A stretch of 64,000 nucleotides of DNA from Olivibacter sp. XZL3 (lineage in GTDB: Bacteria > Bacteroidota > Bacteroidia > Sphingobacteriales > Sphingobacteriaceae), in assembly GCF_004368405.1 (NCBI RefSeq), contig NZ_SBJH01000067.1, positions 124,001 to 188,000 of the forward strand. The letters are read 5' to 3'. Below the pieces are notes generated by a model. It saw only the letters and a list, made by a program, of their open reading frames with translations, was not told where the DNA came from and ran no database searches. How positions within the stretch are numbered: the stretch's first letter is position 1; the number at the start of each line of letters is the position of its first letter. Positions 57,128 to 64,000 of the stretch are shown here, piece after piece. Both the position numbers and the translations under genes were made by a program.

Positions 57128-57193
57128 CTGCCGTCGTCTCGACCGTAGAGCCAAGGGCTCAACGCCCTCTCATCACGGTTCGAGGTGACGCAG
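57128..57193. repeat. Large intergenic palindromic element
   Basis: Left arm 57128-57146 (CTGCCGTCGTCTCGACCGT) pairs with right arm 57175-57193 (ACGGTTCGAGGTGACGCAG), with two single-base bulges and two G-U pairs. Small inner hairpins lie in the 28-nt loop. It lies between the transketolase genes and the sigma factor. The arms resemble dispersed palindromes I recall from related genomes, which is inference. Confidence 0.65.
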
Positions 57194-57239
57194 AAAAAAC
57201 GACTTTTGGATAGCCTGTTACCAATCATCAAACCCTCTA

Positions 57240-57785
57240 ATGGAAGATTCAATAATAATTGAAAAATTTTCTAACGAAAGAACTCGAAACGAGGCTTTTA
57301 ACTTGTTGCTAAAAAAATACCAACAACGGATTTATTGGCATGTCCGAAGGTTGGTGGTAGATCATGACGATGCTGATGATCTCGTGCAAGACGTTTTTGT
57401 AAAGGTTTGGAAAAATTTAGCGAACTTTAGAGCAGATGCTCAGCTCTATACTTGGCTTTATCGCATTGCCACGAACGAATGCATCACTTTTCTCAACAAA
57501 AAAAAGCAGCGTCAAAATATATCCTTAGATGATGATTCTGCTTCTTACCTGTCTGATACCCTTACCACAGGTAGTTACTTTAATGGAAATCAGGCCCAGC
57601 TGAAATTACAACAAGCGTTATTGACTTTACCAGAGAAACAACGACTTGTTTTTAACATGAAATATTTTGACGATCTTAAGTATGATGAAATATCGGATAT
57701 TCTTGGCACGAGTGTTGGCGCACTAAAAGCGTCCTACCATTTAGCTGTAAAAAAAATTGAGCAATTTTTTAATGATCACGATTAA
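57240..57785 (+). CDS. ECF RNA polymerase sigma factor
   Basis: A 181-residue sigma-70 family factor of the extracytoplasmic function type. Region 2 spans about residues 20-85, with DDADDLVQDVFVKVWK and TWLYRIATNECI for -10 recognition and core binding. Region 4 (about 120-175) has the helix-turn-helix LPEKQRLVFNMKYFDDLKYDEIS...SVGALKASYHLAVKKI. There is no region 1 or 3. The next genes, 33 bp and then 5 bp apart, encode a membrane protein and a periplasmic protein, the layout of a sigma, anti-sigma and sensor cassette. It is therefore predicted to be held inactive by the downstream membrane protein. Confidence 0.93.
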   Translation: MEDSIIIEKFSNERTRNEAFNLLLKKYQQRIYWHVRRLVVDHDDADDLVQDVFVKVWKNLANFRADAQLYTWLYRIATNECITFLNKKKQRQNISLDDDSASYLSDTLTTGSYFNGNQAQLKLQQALLTLPEKQRLVFNMKYFDDLKYDEISDILGTSVGALKASYHLAVKKIEQFFNDHD

Positions 57786-57818
57786 ACCTTTTCTTGTGGT
57801 CTACATCTAAGAGTTACT

Positions 57819-58523
57819 ATGAGCACTATGGACAATAAACGTAATTATCAAGATGATTTAGCCGGTATAAAAGGGTTACCGCTCAATCCAAAGGATACGC
57901 CATTTATTGTGCCTTCGGATTATTTCAACACCTTGGAAGCTAAGATTAAGCGCCGTGTTGCCATCATGTCCGATGCAGAAGCTAGTTTCGAGGTACCGAA
58001 GCAGTATTTTGAATCGCTTAGTGACCGTATTTTTGCGAGGATAGAAAATGAAAGCTATCAAAACGACGAATTTGTTTCGCAAGAGGAAGTAAAAGAGAAA
58101 CCTTTCATCATCGAACTAAGGAAAGAAGTGCCTACATCCGGCTTTGTTGCCCCTCCTCAATACTTTGACGTATTGAGCGAAAAAATCAAGGCGGCGGTAG
58201 ATCCTCTAAACCTTGAAGAAAATACGAGAGAAATTTCGTTTCCAAGAAAAAAGAAGCGGTATATGTCCTTATGGATGCGCTACGCCGCTGCAGCCTGCAT
58301 AACGATCGGTTTAGGCGTTTATGGCTTTTTTCAATATCAATCAAACAGCTTTGAACGCAAACTGAAAGACATACCGGAGAATGAGATTGTGAGTTATTTG
58401 CAATATTACGGAGAAACTGGGGATGCCGCTTTGCTCGAAGCTCAATTTGATGGAGTTGTTCAAATGAACCAACCAACTTTTTCAGAAAAAGATATAGAAG
58501 CCTACTTGGATTACAGTATCTAA
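57819..58523 (+). CDS. Putative membrane anti-sigma factor with three 19-residue repeats
   Basis: A 234-residue single-pass membrane protein. The cytoplasmic part carries three copies of a 19-residue motif starting at F29, F57 and F109: F-x-[VA]-P-x-x-Y-F-x-x-L-x-x-[KR]-I-x-x-x-[VI]. A positive patch (PRKKKR, 142-147) precedes the membrane helix (about 152-173), so the N-terminus should face the cytoplasm and the last 60 residues the periplasm. The tail has two related [DE]-I-x-x-Y-L-x-Y segments near 189 and 225. I recognise no classical zinc anti-sigma motif. An anti-sigma role is inferred from topology and from its place between the sigma factor and a periplasmic protein. Confidence 0.82.
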   Translation: MSTMDNKRNYQDDLAGIKGLPLNPKDTPFIVPSDYFNTLEAKIKRRVAIMSDAEASFEVPKQYFESLSDRIFARIENESYQNDEFVSQEEVKEKPFIIELRKEVPTSGFVAPPQYFDVLSEKIKAAVDPLNLEENTREISFPRKKKRYMSLWMRYAAAACITIGLGVYGFFQYQSNSFERKLKDIPENEIVSYLQYYGETGDAALLEAQFDGVVQMNQPTFSEKDIEAYLDYSI

Positions 58524-58528
58524 AAGAA

Positions 58529-58930
58529 ATGAATAAATTATTTTTTACATATATGCTGTTGCTTGCTTCTATCTTCACTGTAAAGGCTCAAGATAGAGAC
58601 CAACAGCACCAGTTTAAACAAATTGAGGCCGCGAAAATTGCTTATATCACAAAGGAGCTTTCCTTAAGTCCTGCCGATGCCGAGCGCTTTTTCCCTTTAT
58701 ATAACCAATATCAAAGAGAAATGCGAATGTTAATTCATCAACGGAGAACAAAAACCGGTAAAAAGAGAAATGAATTAGAGTACGATTCGGAGGTATTAGC
58801 ACTAAAGATGCGTTACCGTGATGCGTTCATTCCGATAATAAATGCGCAGCGAACAGCTAAGTTTTTCGAAGCCGAACGCGAGTTTAGGGAACAGTTATTG
58901 CAGGAGCTGAAAGCTAGGAGAAACGAATAA
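58529..58930 (+). CDS. Periplasmic Spy/CnrX-like helical protein
   Basis: A 133-residue exported protein. A signal peptide ends near residue 20 (VKAQ), and the rest is a highly charged, all-helical protein. The segment ELSLSPADAERFFPLYNQY resembles the LTxxQ-type helices of the Spy, CpxP, ZraP and CnrX families of periplasmic sensors or chaperones. It starts 5 bp after the membrane protein's stop, so translational coupling is likely. By analogy with cnrYXH-type systems it could be the stress or metal sensor acting on the membrane protein. The ligand is unknown and the family match is moderate. Confidence 0.78.
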   Translation: MNKLFFTYMLLLASIFTVKAQDRDQQHQFKQIEAAKIAYITKELSLSPADAERFFPLYNQYQREMRMLIHQRRTKTGKKRNELEYDSEVLALKMRYRDAFIPIINAQRTAKFFEAEREFREQLLQELKARRNE

Positions 58931-59079
58931 ACTCGTTGTTGCCATAAACTTTTCTCAGGCTTTTCTAACGCTATCTTATTCCCTATTCCCTCACACTAGA
59001 TGATCCGTAGGCCTTTTAGGCCATTTTATTCCTATTTAATCTGTACCTTCGAATCATTAAAACTTTTTAAAGAATCCCC

Positions 59080-60267
59080 ATGCTAAGTAATCGGCAACTT
59101 TTCTTATTAAATACTGCGCAAACCTCTACCAGCCCCCGCTTAATAGAAATTGAAAAGGCGGAGGGACTCTATTTATATGGGCCTGAAGGACAAAAATATA
59201 TGGATCTTGTTTCGGGTTTTGCAGTTAGTAACATCGGACACCGGCACCCGAAGGTAATAAGCGCTATCAAGGAACAGATAGAAAAGTATCTTCATGTAAC
59301 CGTTTATGGAGAATTTATACAGGCACCACAAGTTGCTTTAGCTAGCAAACTGTTGGCGCAACTTCCGCCTTCGCTAAATAATGTCTATTTTGTCAACTCC
59401 GGGACGGAAGCAACGGAAGGTGCAATGAAAATAGCTAAAAAGTTCACCGGACGAACAGAGTTCATTGCCGCAAGAAAAGCGTATCATGGGAGCACGCAGG
59501 GCGCCTTAAGTTTAATGGGAGATGAAAAATATCAAACACCATACGCGCCCTTACTTCCAAATATAAGATATATCGAATATAATGAGCCACGCGACATAGC
59601 CAAGATAAGCACTAGTACAGCGGCCGTGGTACTTGAAGCCGTTCAGGGAGAGGCCGGCATTCGAGTGCCCGACAACGGCTATATGCGCCAAGTACGCGAG
59701 CGCTGTAACGAGACCGGCACCTTACTGATATTGGACGAGATTCAAACAGGACTCGGACGAACAGGTAAGCTTTTTGCCTTTGAACATTATGGTATCGTCC
59801 CAGACATTTTACTAACTGCAAAAGGCCTGGGTGGAGGCATGCCCATAGGTGCCTTTGTGGCAAGAAAAGAAATCATGGACGTTATCAAGGAAAATCCAAT
59901 TTTAGGGCACATAACCACCTTCGGCGGGCATCCGGTTTCCTGCGCTGCTGCGCTGGCATCCTTGAACGTTATTCTCGATGAAAAACTGATGGACACCGTT
60001 CCGATCAAACATCAAATTTTTAAAAAACACTTGAAACATCCACTGATTAAGGAAGTGAGAGGAATTGGTTTGATGATGTGTATCCAGCTTAGTTCCTTTC
60101 AGCAGGTAGAAGCGGTAAGTAAATATTGTGCAGAAAATGGCGTGATGATCGACTGGTTTTTACACCACGAAACAGCGTTACGTGTCTCTCCGCCGCTTAT
60201 CATTACCGAGGAGGAAATTATTGGTGCTTGTACTATTATTAAGCGTGGACTGGATAAAATAAGTTAA
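59080..60267 (+). CDS. Class III (acetylornithine-type) aminotransferase
   Basis: A 395-residue pyridoxal phosphate enzyme of fold type I. The cofactor lysine is K248 in LLTAKGLGGGMP, with D219 in LILDEIQTGLGRTG and the phosphate-binding NSGTEATEGAMKIAKK near 107. The class covers acetylornithine, ornithine, GABA and beta-alanine aminotransferases. The sequence looks closest to the acetylornithine/ornithine branch, but no arginine biosynthesis gene is nearby, so the substrate is open and I give no symbol. It is monocistronic, following a stretch without an obvious full promoter; TACCTTCG near 59051 is a near match to a -7 box. Confidence 0.9.
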   Translation: MLSNRQLFLLNTAQTSTSPRLIEIEKAEGLYLYGPEGQKYMDLVSGFAVSNIGHRHPKVISAIKEQIEKYLHVTVYGEFIQAPQVALASKLLAQLPPSLNNVYFVNSGTEATEGAMKIAKKFTGRTEFIAARKAYHGSTQGALSLMGDEKYQTPYAPLLPNIRYIEYNEPRDIAKISTSTAAVVLEAVQGEAGIRVPDNGYMRQVRERCNETGTLLILDEIQTGLGRTGKLFAFEHYGIVPDILLTAKGLGGGMPIGAFVARKEIMDVIKENPILGHITTFGGHPVSCAAALASLNVILDEKLMDTVPIKHQIFKKHLKHPLIKEVRGIGLMMCIQLSSFQQVEAVSKYCAENGVMIDWFLHHETALRVSPPLIITEEEIIGACTIIKRGLDKIS

Positions 60268-60490
60268 AGGGGTAACGTATTGAATATAGGGACTAAGGTA
60301 TTAGGGCCAAAAGCCATACGGTGCGAGGCGCAGCCTATATGGTATAGGGGGTAAACCGCAGGGTATAGCGACGGTGGCGTAGGCGTAAGGTATAGGAAGA
60401 GGTAACCTGAAAATTATTTAAAGACTTGATAAGGGGAAAGTTAGTTATCGGTTACCACATAACCAATAACTAACATCCAACAACTGGCGA
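60268..60490. repeat. Word-repeat intergenic region with hairpin
   Basis: This gap between convergent genes is built of recurring words: GGTATAGG, GGTATAGCG, GGTAACG, GGTAACC. It ends with a hairpin of GTTAGTTATCGGTTA (60440-60454) and TAACCAATAACTAAC (60460-60474), 15 bp with one mismatch and a 5-nt loop. The hairpin words match those at 28780-28838 and 45070-45108. Confidence 0.55.
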
Positions 60491-60811
60491 CTAAACCAAT
60501 TGTGCTTCTAACTTGCTAGCTAAGACGGACTTAGGAACCGCACCGATTTGTTTGTCTACGATTTCTCCGTTCTTAAAGAATAATAAAGCCGGAATGTTTC
60601 TAATTCCGTATTTCGTAGAAATATCTGAATTATGATCCACGTTCACTTTTCCTACAACCGCTTTCCCGTCATACTCTTTTGCCAATTCTTCAACAACAGG
60701 CCCAACCATACGGCATGGTCCGCACCATTCTGCCCAAAAATCCACCAATACCGGTTTGTCTGATTTCAAAACAACTTCATCGAAGTTGCTATCTGTGATT
60801 TCTAATGCCAT
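60491..60811 (-). CDS. trxA: Thioredoxin
   Basis: A 106-residue thioredoxin. The active site WCGPC is at 29-33, preceded by the conserved VDFWAEWC strand, and the cis-proline lies in NIPALLFF near residue 75. It reduces protein disulfides in the cytoplasm and would supply the Bcp peroxidase encoded upstream and ribonucleotide reductase. Length and motifs are standard. A TATATTTG -7 box lies on the minus strand at 60873-60880, about 62 nt before the ATG. It is transcribed toward the aminotransferase gene and followed by the word-repeat region with its hairpin. Confidence 0.97.
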   Translation of the reverse strand: MALEITDSNFDEVVLKSDKPVLVDFWAEWCGPCRMVGPVVEELAKEYDGKAVVGKVNVDHNSDISTKYGIRNIPALLFFKNGEIVDKQIGAVPKSVLASKLEAQLV

Positions 60812-60872
60812 TATCTTTTTTAATTTATGTGCTTACTATGTTTATTATCAAATATCTTACTATTCTTAAGTA

Positions 60873-60880
60873 CAAATATA
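60873..60880 (-). promoter_or_regulatory. -7 box of trxA
   Basis: TATATTTG on the minus strand (CAAATATA on the plus) matches TAnnTTTG. No TTG is found about 20 nt further upstream. Confidence 0.45.
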
Positions 60881-60924
60881 ACCTTCAAAAGGTTTGCCAG
60901 AGCATAGCATCTGACAATCTGACA

Positions 60925-63900
60925 CTAATTTAACTTATAACCTCTGTCGCCCGTTAAAGCACGTAAGTCTTGTAAAAACTCATTGCTCAGATGAACCTTC
61001 ACACCTTTTGCCGGCATTTCCAAACTGACCTTATCTTCATAATCTAACAACACAAATTTGAGCTGGCAATTCCGAACTTCCTGTTCCTGTTGGTTCTTTT
61101 GGATGATATGCTGTAAACTATCTACGAATTTATTGTTCAATTCGTGAAGGGGTACCTGAATACTTATGGATTTAGCCATTTTATCGCGCAGCTCCGACAG
61201 TAATTGAATAGAGGTGACTTTAAACTCCCAATTACCCTGCTGCCTAAAACGCTCACTCACGGTACCTCGGATTTGCAAAAAATAATTTTCATTCATGAAG
61301 CCCTTAAATTTAACGTAGTCTTCCCCAAACAAAGCCATCTCATAGGAATCGCTATAGTCTTCGAACGTCATACGCCCGTACGGTTTGCCGGTTTTAGTCA
61401 TGCCATGATATACCGCGGTAACCATACCTCCCACCACTAAATCTTTATTTTTTATTTTGGCAAATTCAGTTTTAATATCGTCCTCTCCTGTTTCCAGCGG
61501 ATCCAACCCGCCGTCTTGCCCATTATCAGCATCTTTTCCGGCTCCAGCCTTCATTTTATCAATCAAGTGAAGCTGACTCACTTTGTGTTGACAAAAATAT
61601 TCTAATTCCAGCCGATAATCGTCCATTGGATGCCCTGTTATGTACATACTCACAACATTTTTTTCATGTCGAAGCTTCTCCATTAAGCCCCATTCCGGAC
61701 ATGGGGATAACGTAGGTTCCGGGATATCAGCGTCACTTGTTCCGCCGAATAAAGACATAGCAGCGTTATTCTTATTATATTGATAGTCGTTCGTATATTT
61801 TATAAGTCGCTCAATACCGTTTTGTGTCACACCTTCGGGAACGTGAAAAAATTGCGCCCTATTTAAACCAAAACAGTCGAAAGCACCGCTGTATACCAAA
61901 CTTTCATATACCTTTTTATTAATAGTTCGCGGATTGCTTCTCCGCGCAAAATCTGATATGGAAAGGTATTTGCCCTGCTCTCTATTACTTACAATGGTAT
62001 CTACCGCACCGGCACCAACACCTTTTACCGCACCGATCCCAAAACGTATAGCACCTTGATCATTTACCGTGAACTTGTAAAAAGATTCGTTTACATCCGG
62101 GCCTAACACCGTTAAGCCCATGCGCTTACACTCCTCCATAAAGAAAGATATTTGCTTAATATCGTTCATGTTATTGGACAGTACCGCCGCCATGTATTCT
62201 GCAGGATAATGCGCCTTTAAGTAGGCCGTTTGATAAGCTACCCAAGCATAACAAGTAGAGTGCGACTTATTGAAAGCGTAACTGGCAAAAGCTTCCCAAT
62301 CTTTCCAGATTTTCTCTAACACCTTCTCGTCGTGCCCTTTTTCAGCCGCCTGTTGAACAAACTTGGGCTTCATCTTGTCCAGCACATCTCTTTGCTTCTT
62401 ACCCATGGCCTTACGCAATACGTCTGCTTCACCTTTAGTAAAGCCCGCAAGCTTTTGCGAAAGAAGCATCACCTGCTCTTGGTAAACAGTAATACCGTAA
62501 GTTTCCTTCAAATATTCCTCGCAGGCGTCTAAGTCGTAGGTAATGGGTTCTTCTCCATTTTTACGCCGAATAAAACTGGGTATATACTCCAAGGGGCCAG
62601 GCCTGTAAAGGGCATTCATTGCAATCAGGTCGCCAAAGACTGTCGGTTTCAATTCCTTCATGTACTTTTGCATACCGGGCGACTCATATTGAAAGATCCC
62701 CACTGTTTCGCCCCGTTGGAACAGCTCGTAAGTCTTCACGTCGTCAATCGGGAAAAAGTCGGGATTCAAGTCGATACCCTTGGTATGCTTGACCAGACTA
62801 ACCGTGTCCTTAATTAAGGTCAAGGTTTTTAGGCCGAGAAAGTCCATTTTCAGGAGGCCGGCACTTTCTACTACAGAGTTATCAAACTGCGTAACATAAA
62901 GTTCGGAATCTTTTGCGGTCGACACAGGAACAAAATTGGTGATATCATCCGGCGTGATAATTACACCACAGGCATGAATTCCCGTATTTCTTACCGATCC
63001 CTCCAGCGCTTTTGCCTGCCTGATCGTTTCGGCGCCGAGGTCATTGCCATTTGCCAAATTAATCAGCTCGCGAACACTTTCAAGCTCTTCGGCTCGTAAG
63101 GCACTCTTCAGTGCTTGCGCATCCATATTGAACAACTTGTTCAGTTTCAGGTTCGGCACCAGTTTAGCAATTTTGTCTGCTTCAAATAGCGGTAAATCAA
63201 GCACCCGCGCGGTATCCCGTATGGAAGACTTAGCGGCCATGGTACCATAAGTAATGATTTGCGCAACCTGATTAGCACCGTACTTATTGATCACATAATC
63301 CATTACCCTACCCCTACCTTCATCGTCAAAGTCAATATCAATATCGGGCATGGAGACACGGTCGGGATTTAGAAAACGCTCAAAAAGTAAATCGTAAGCA
63401 ATCGGGTCTATGTTGGTAATTCCCAAACAGTAAGCCACAGCAGAACCTGCAGCCGATCCCCGACCCGGTCCTACGGAAACACCGATCTCCCTCGCGGCGG
63501 CAATGAAATCTTGAACGATAAGAAAATAACCAGGATAGCCGGTTTTCTCGATCGTTTGTAACTCGAAATCGAGTCGCTCTCGTATTTCCGGCGTAATGTC
63601 ACTGTAGCGTTTAGCTGCACCGACATAGGTGAGATGACGGAGATATTTATTTTCGCCTCTCTTTCCGCCGTCCACTTTATCTTCCTCCACTTGAAATTCT
63701 TCCGGAATGTCGAACTTGGGTAAGAGCACGTTGCGATAAAGCGAGTAAACCTCCACTTTATCTACAATGTCCTGTATATTGGCAATCGCTTCGGGAATGT
63801 CGGTAAAAAGCTTTTTCATCTCTTCGCCGGATTTGAAATAATACTCCTCGTTGGGTAAGCCGTACCGGAATCCCCTACCCCTGCCTTTGGGCGTAGCTAG

Positions 63901-64000
63901 CTTTTCTGCATCCCGAACACACAATAGAATATCATGTGAATGCGCATCTTCTTTATCAATGTAATACGTATTGTTCGTTGCAACCAACTTTACATCGTGT
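60925..64000 (-). CDS. dnaE: DNA polymerase III alpha subunit (partial, N-terminus off the right edge)
   Basis: The C-terminal 1025 codons of the replicative polymerase. The sequence continues past the edge with HDVKLVATNN, so the N-terminal PHP domain is missing. The polymerase core has GPGRGSAAGSAVAYCLGI and the catalytic aspartates in PDIDIDFDDEGR, then the fingers with NALYRPGPLEYIP, YQEQVMLL and KSHSTCYAWVAYQTAYLKAHYP. The tail holds a helix-hairpin-helix region and an OB fold (LVVGGMVTAVYHGMTKTGKPYG). This is a DnaE-type, not PolC, enzyme. About 400 residues should lie beyond the window, judging from normal family length. Confidence 0.96.
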   Translation of the reverse strand, partial: HDVKLVATNNTYYIDKEDAHSHDILLCVRDAEKLATPKGRGRGFRYGLPNEEYYFKSGEEMKKLFTDIPEAIANIQDIVDKVEVYSLYRNVLLPKFDIPEEFQVEEDKVDGGKRGENKYLRHLTYVGAAKRYSDITPEIRERLDFELQTIEKTGYPGYFLIVQDFIAAAREIGVSVGPGRGSAAGSAVAYCLGITNIDPIAYDLLFERFLNPDRVSMPDIDIDFDDEGRGRVMDYVINKYGANQVAQIITYGTMAAKSSIRDTARVLDLPLFEADKIAKLVPNLKLNKLFNMDAQALKSALRAEELESVRELINLANGNDLGAETIRQAKALEGSVRNTGIHACGVIITPDDITNFVPVSTAKDSELYVTQFDNSVVESAGLLKMDFLGLKTLTLIKDTVSLVKHTKGIDLNPDFFPIDDVKTYELFQRGETVGIFQYESPGMQKYMKELKPTVFGDLIAMNALYRPGPLEYIPSFIRRKNGEEPITYDLDACEEYLKETYGITVYQEQVMLLSQKLAGFTKGEADVLRKAMGKKQRDVLDKMKPKFVQQAAEKGHDEKVLEKIWKDWEAFASYAFNKSHSTCYAWVAYQTAYLKAHYPAEYMAAVLSNNMNDIKQISFFMEECKRMGLTVLGPDVNESFYKFTVNDQGAIRFGIGAVKGVGAGAVDTIVSNREQGKYLSISDFARRSNPRTINKKVYESLVYSGAFDCFGLNRAQFFHVPEGVTQNGIERLIKYTNDYQYNKNNAAMSLFGGTSDADIPEPTLSPCPEWGLMEKLRHEKNVVSMYITGHPMDDYRLELEYFCQHKVSQLHLIDKMKAGAGKDADNGQDGGLDPLETGEDDIKTEFAKIKNKDLVVGGMVTAVYHGMTKTGKPYGRMTFEDYSDSYEMALFGEDYVKFKGFMNENYFLQIRGTVSERFRQQGNWEFKVTSIQLLSELRDKMAKSISIQVPLHELNNKFVDSLQHIIQKNQQEQEVRNCQLKFVLLDYEDKVSLEMPAKGVKVHLSNEFLQDLRALTGDRGYKLN

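Noticed and set aside
57121-57200. tRNA-like sequence with GGTTCGA near 57177
   Set aside because: The GGTTCGA belongs to a long palindrome; no cloverleaf with anticodon stem, acceptor stem and CCA-proximal pairing can be drawn.

Overview
The window looks like chromosomal DNA of a Bacteroidota member, most likely Sphingobacteriaceae (Sphingobacterium/Pedobacter/Olivibacter/Parapedobacter-like). The reasons are two SusC/SusD outer-membrane pairs, a GldC homologue, a type IX secretion C-terminal domain, a FtsK/LolA-like gene pair, almost no Shine-Dalgarno sequences, and several promoters of the Bacteroidota form TTG-N(about 20)-TAnnTTTG. The genus is an inference. I see no rRNA, tRNA, insertion sequence, prophage or CRISPR array; it reads as core chromosome with some accessory uptake and signalling genes. 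About 57 protein genes are supported. sbcD is cut by the left edge and dnaE by the right edge. Layout. 1-11 kb: partial sbcD; a TauE/SafE exporter with its DUF1634 partner; a 2-hydroxyacid dehydrogenase; a cold-shock protein; a 1-Cys peroxiredoxin; a DUF3050 protein; then a minus-strand run of ftsK, a LolA-like carrier, a 90-aa protein and a PhnP-like metallo-hydrolase. 10.5-21 kb: a DUF4397 lipoprotein, a DEAD-box helicase with a DbpA-type RNA-binding domain and RGG tail, gamma-glutamyltransferase, gpsA and SusC/SusD pair 1. 21-29.6 kb: gldC, a small membrane protein and an RhlE-like helicase; pyrC; an M14 lipoprotein peptidase; an NlpC/P60 endopeptidase; a glycosylasparaginase; cutC. 29.6-34.5 kb is a glycolytic locus: pfkA, a degenerate BadF/NAGK-type kinase and gap form one tight minus-strand operon. 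A NUDIX-winged-helix regulator whose NUDIX box has lost catalytic residues diverges from it, followed by an intact BadF-type kinase. 34.8-45 kb: riboflavin synthase, a coiled-coil protein, SusC/SusD pair 2, and a divergent penicillin acylase followed by a membrane protein and a LuxE-like acyl-protein synthetase. 45-57 kb: tyrS, ACP phosphodiesterase, an APC permease, Kup, a small protein ending in a T9SS domain, a FAH-family hydrolase, an M23 peptidase, bcp and a split transketolase. 57.2-58.9 kb: an ECF sigma factor, a single-pass membrane protein with three copies of a 19-residue cytoplasmic motif, and a Spy/CnrX-like periplasmic protein. 59-64 kb: a class III aminotransferase, thioredoxin and DnaE. 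The best candidates for something under-described are the sigma / triple-repeat membrane protein / periplasmic protein cassette, and the glycolytic locus with its pseudo-kinase and dead-NUDIX regulator. Intergenic DNA also carries recurring structures: hairpins at most convergent gene junctions, and low-complexity word repeats.
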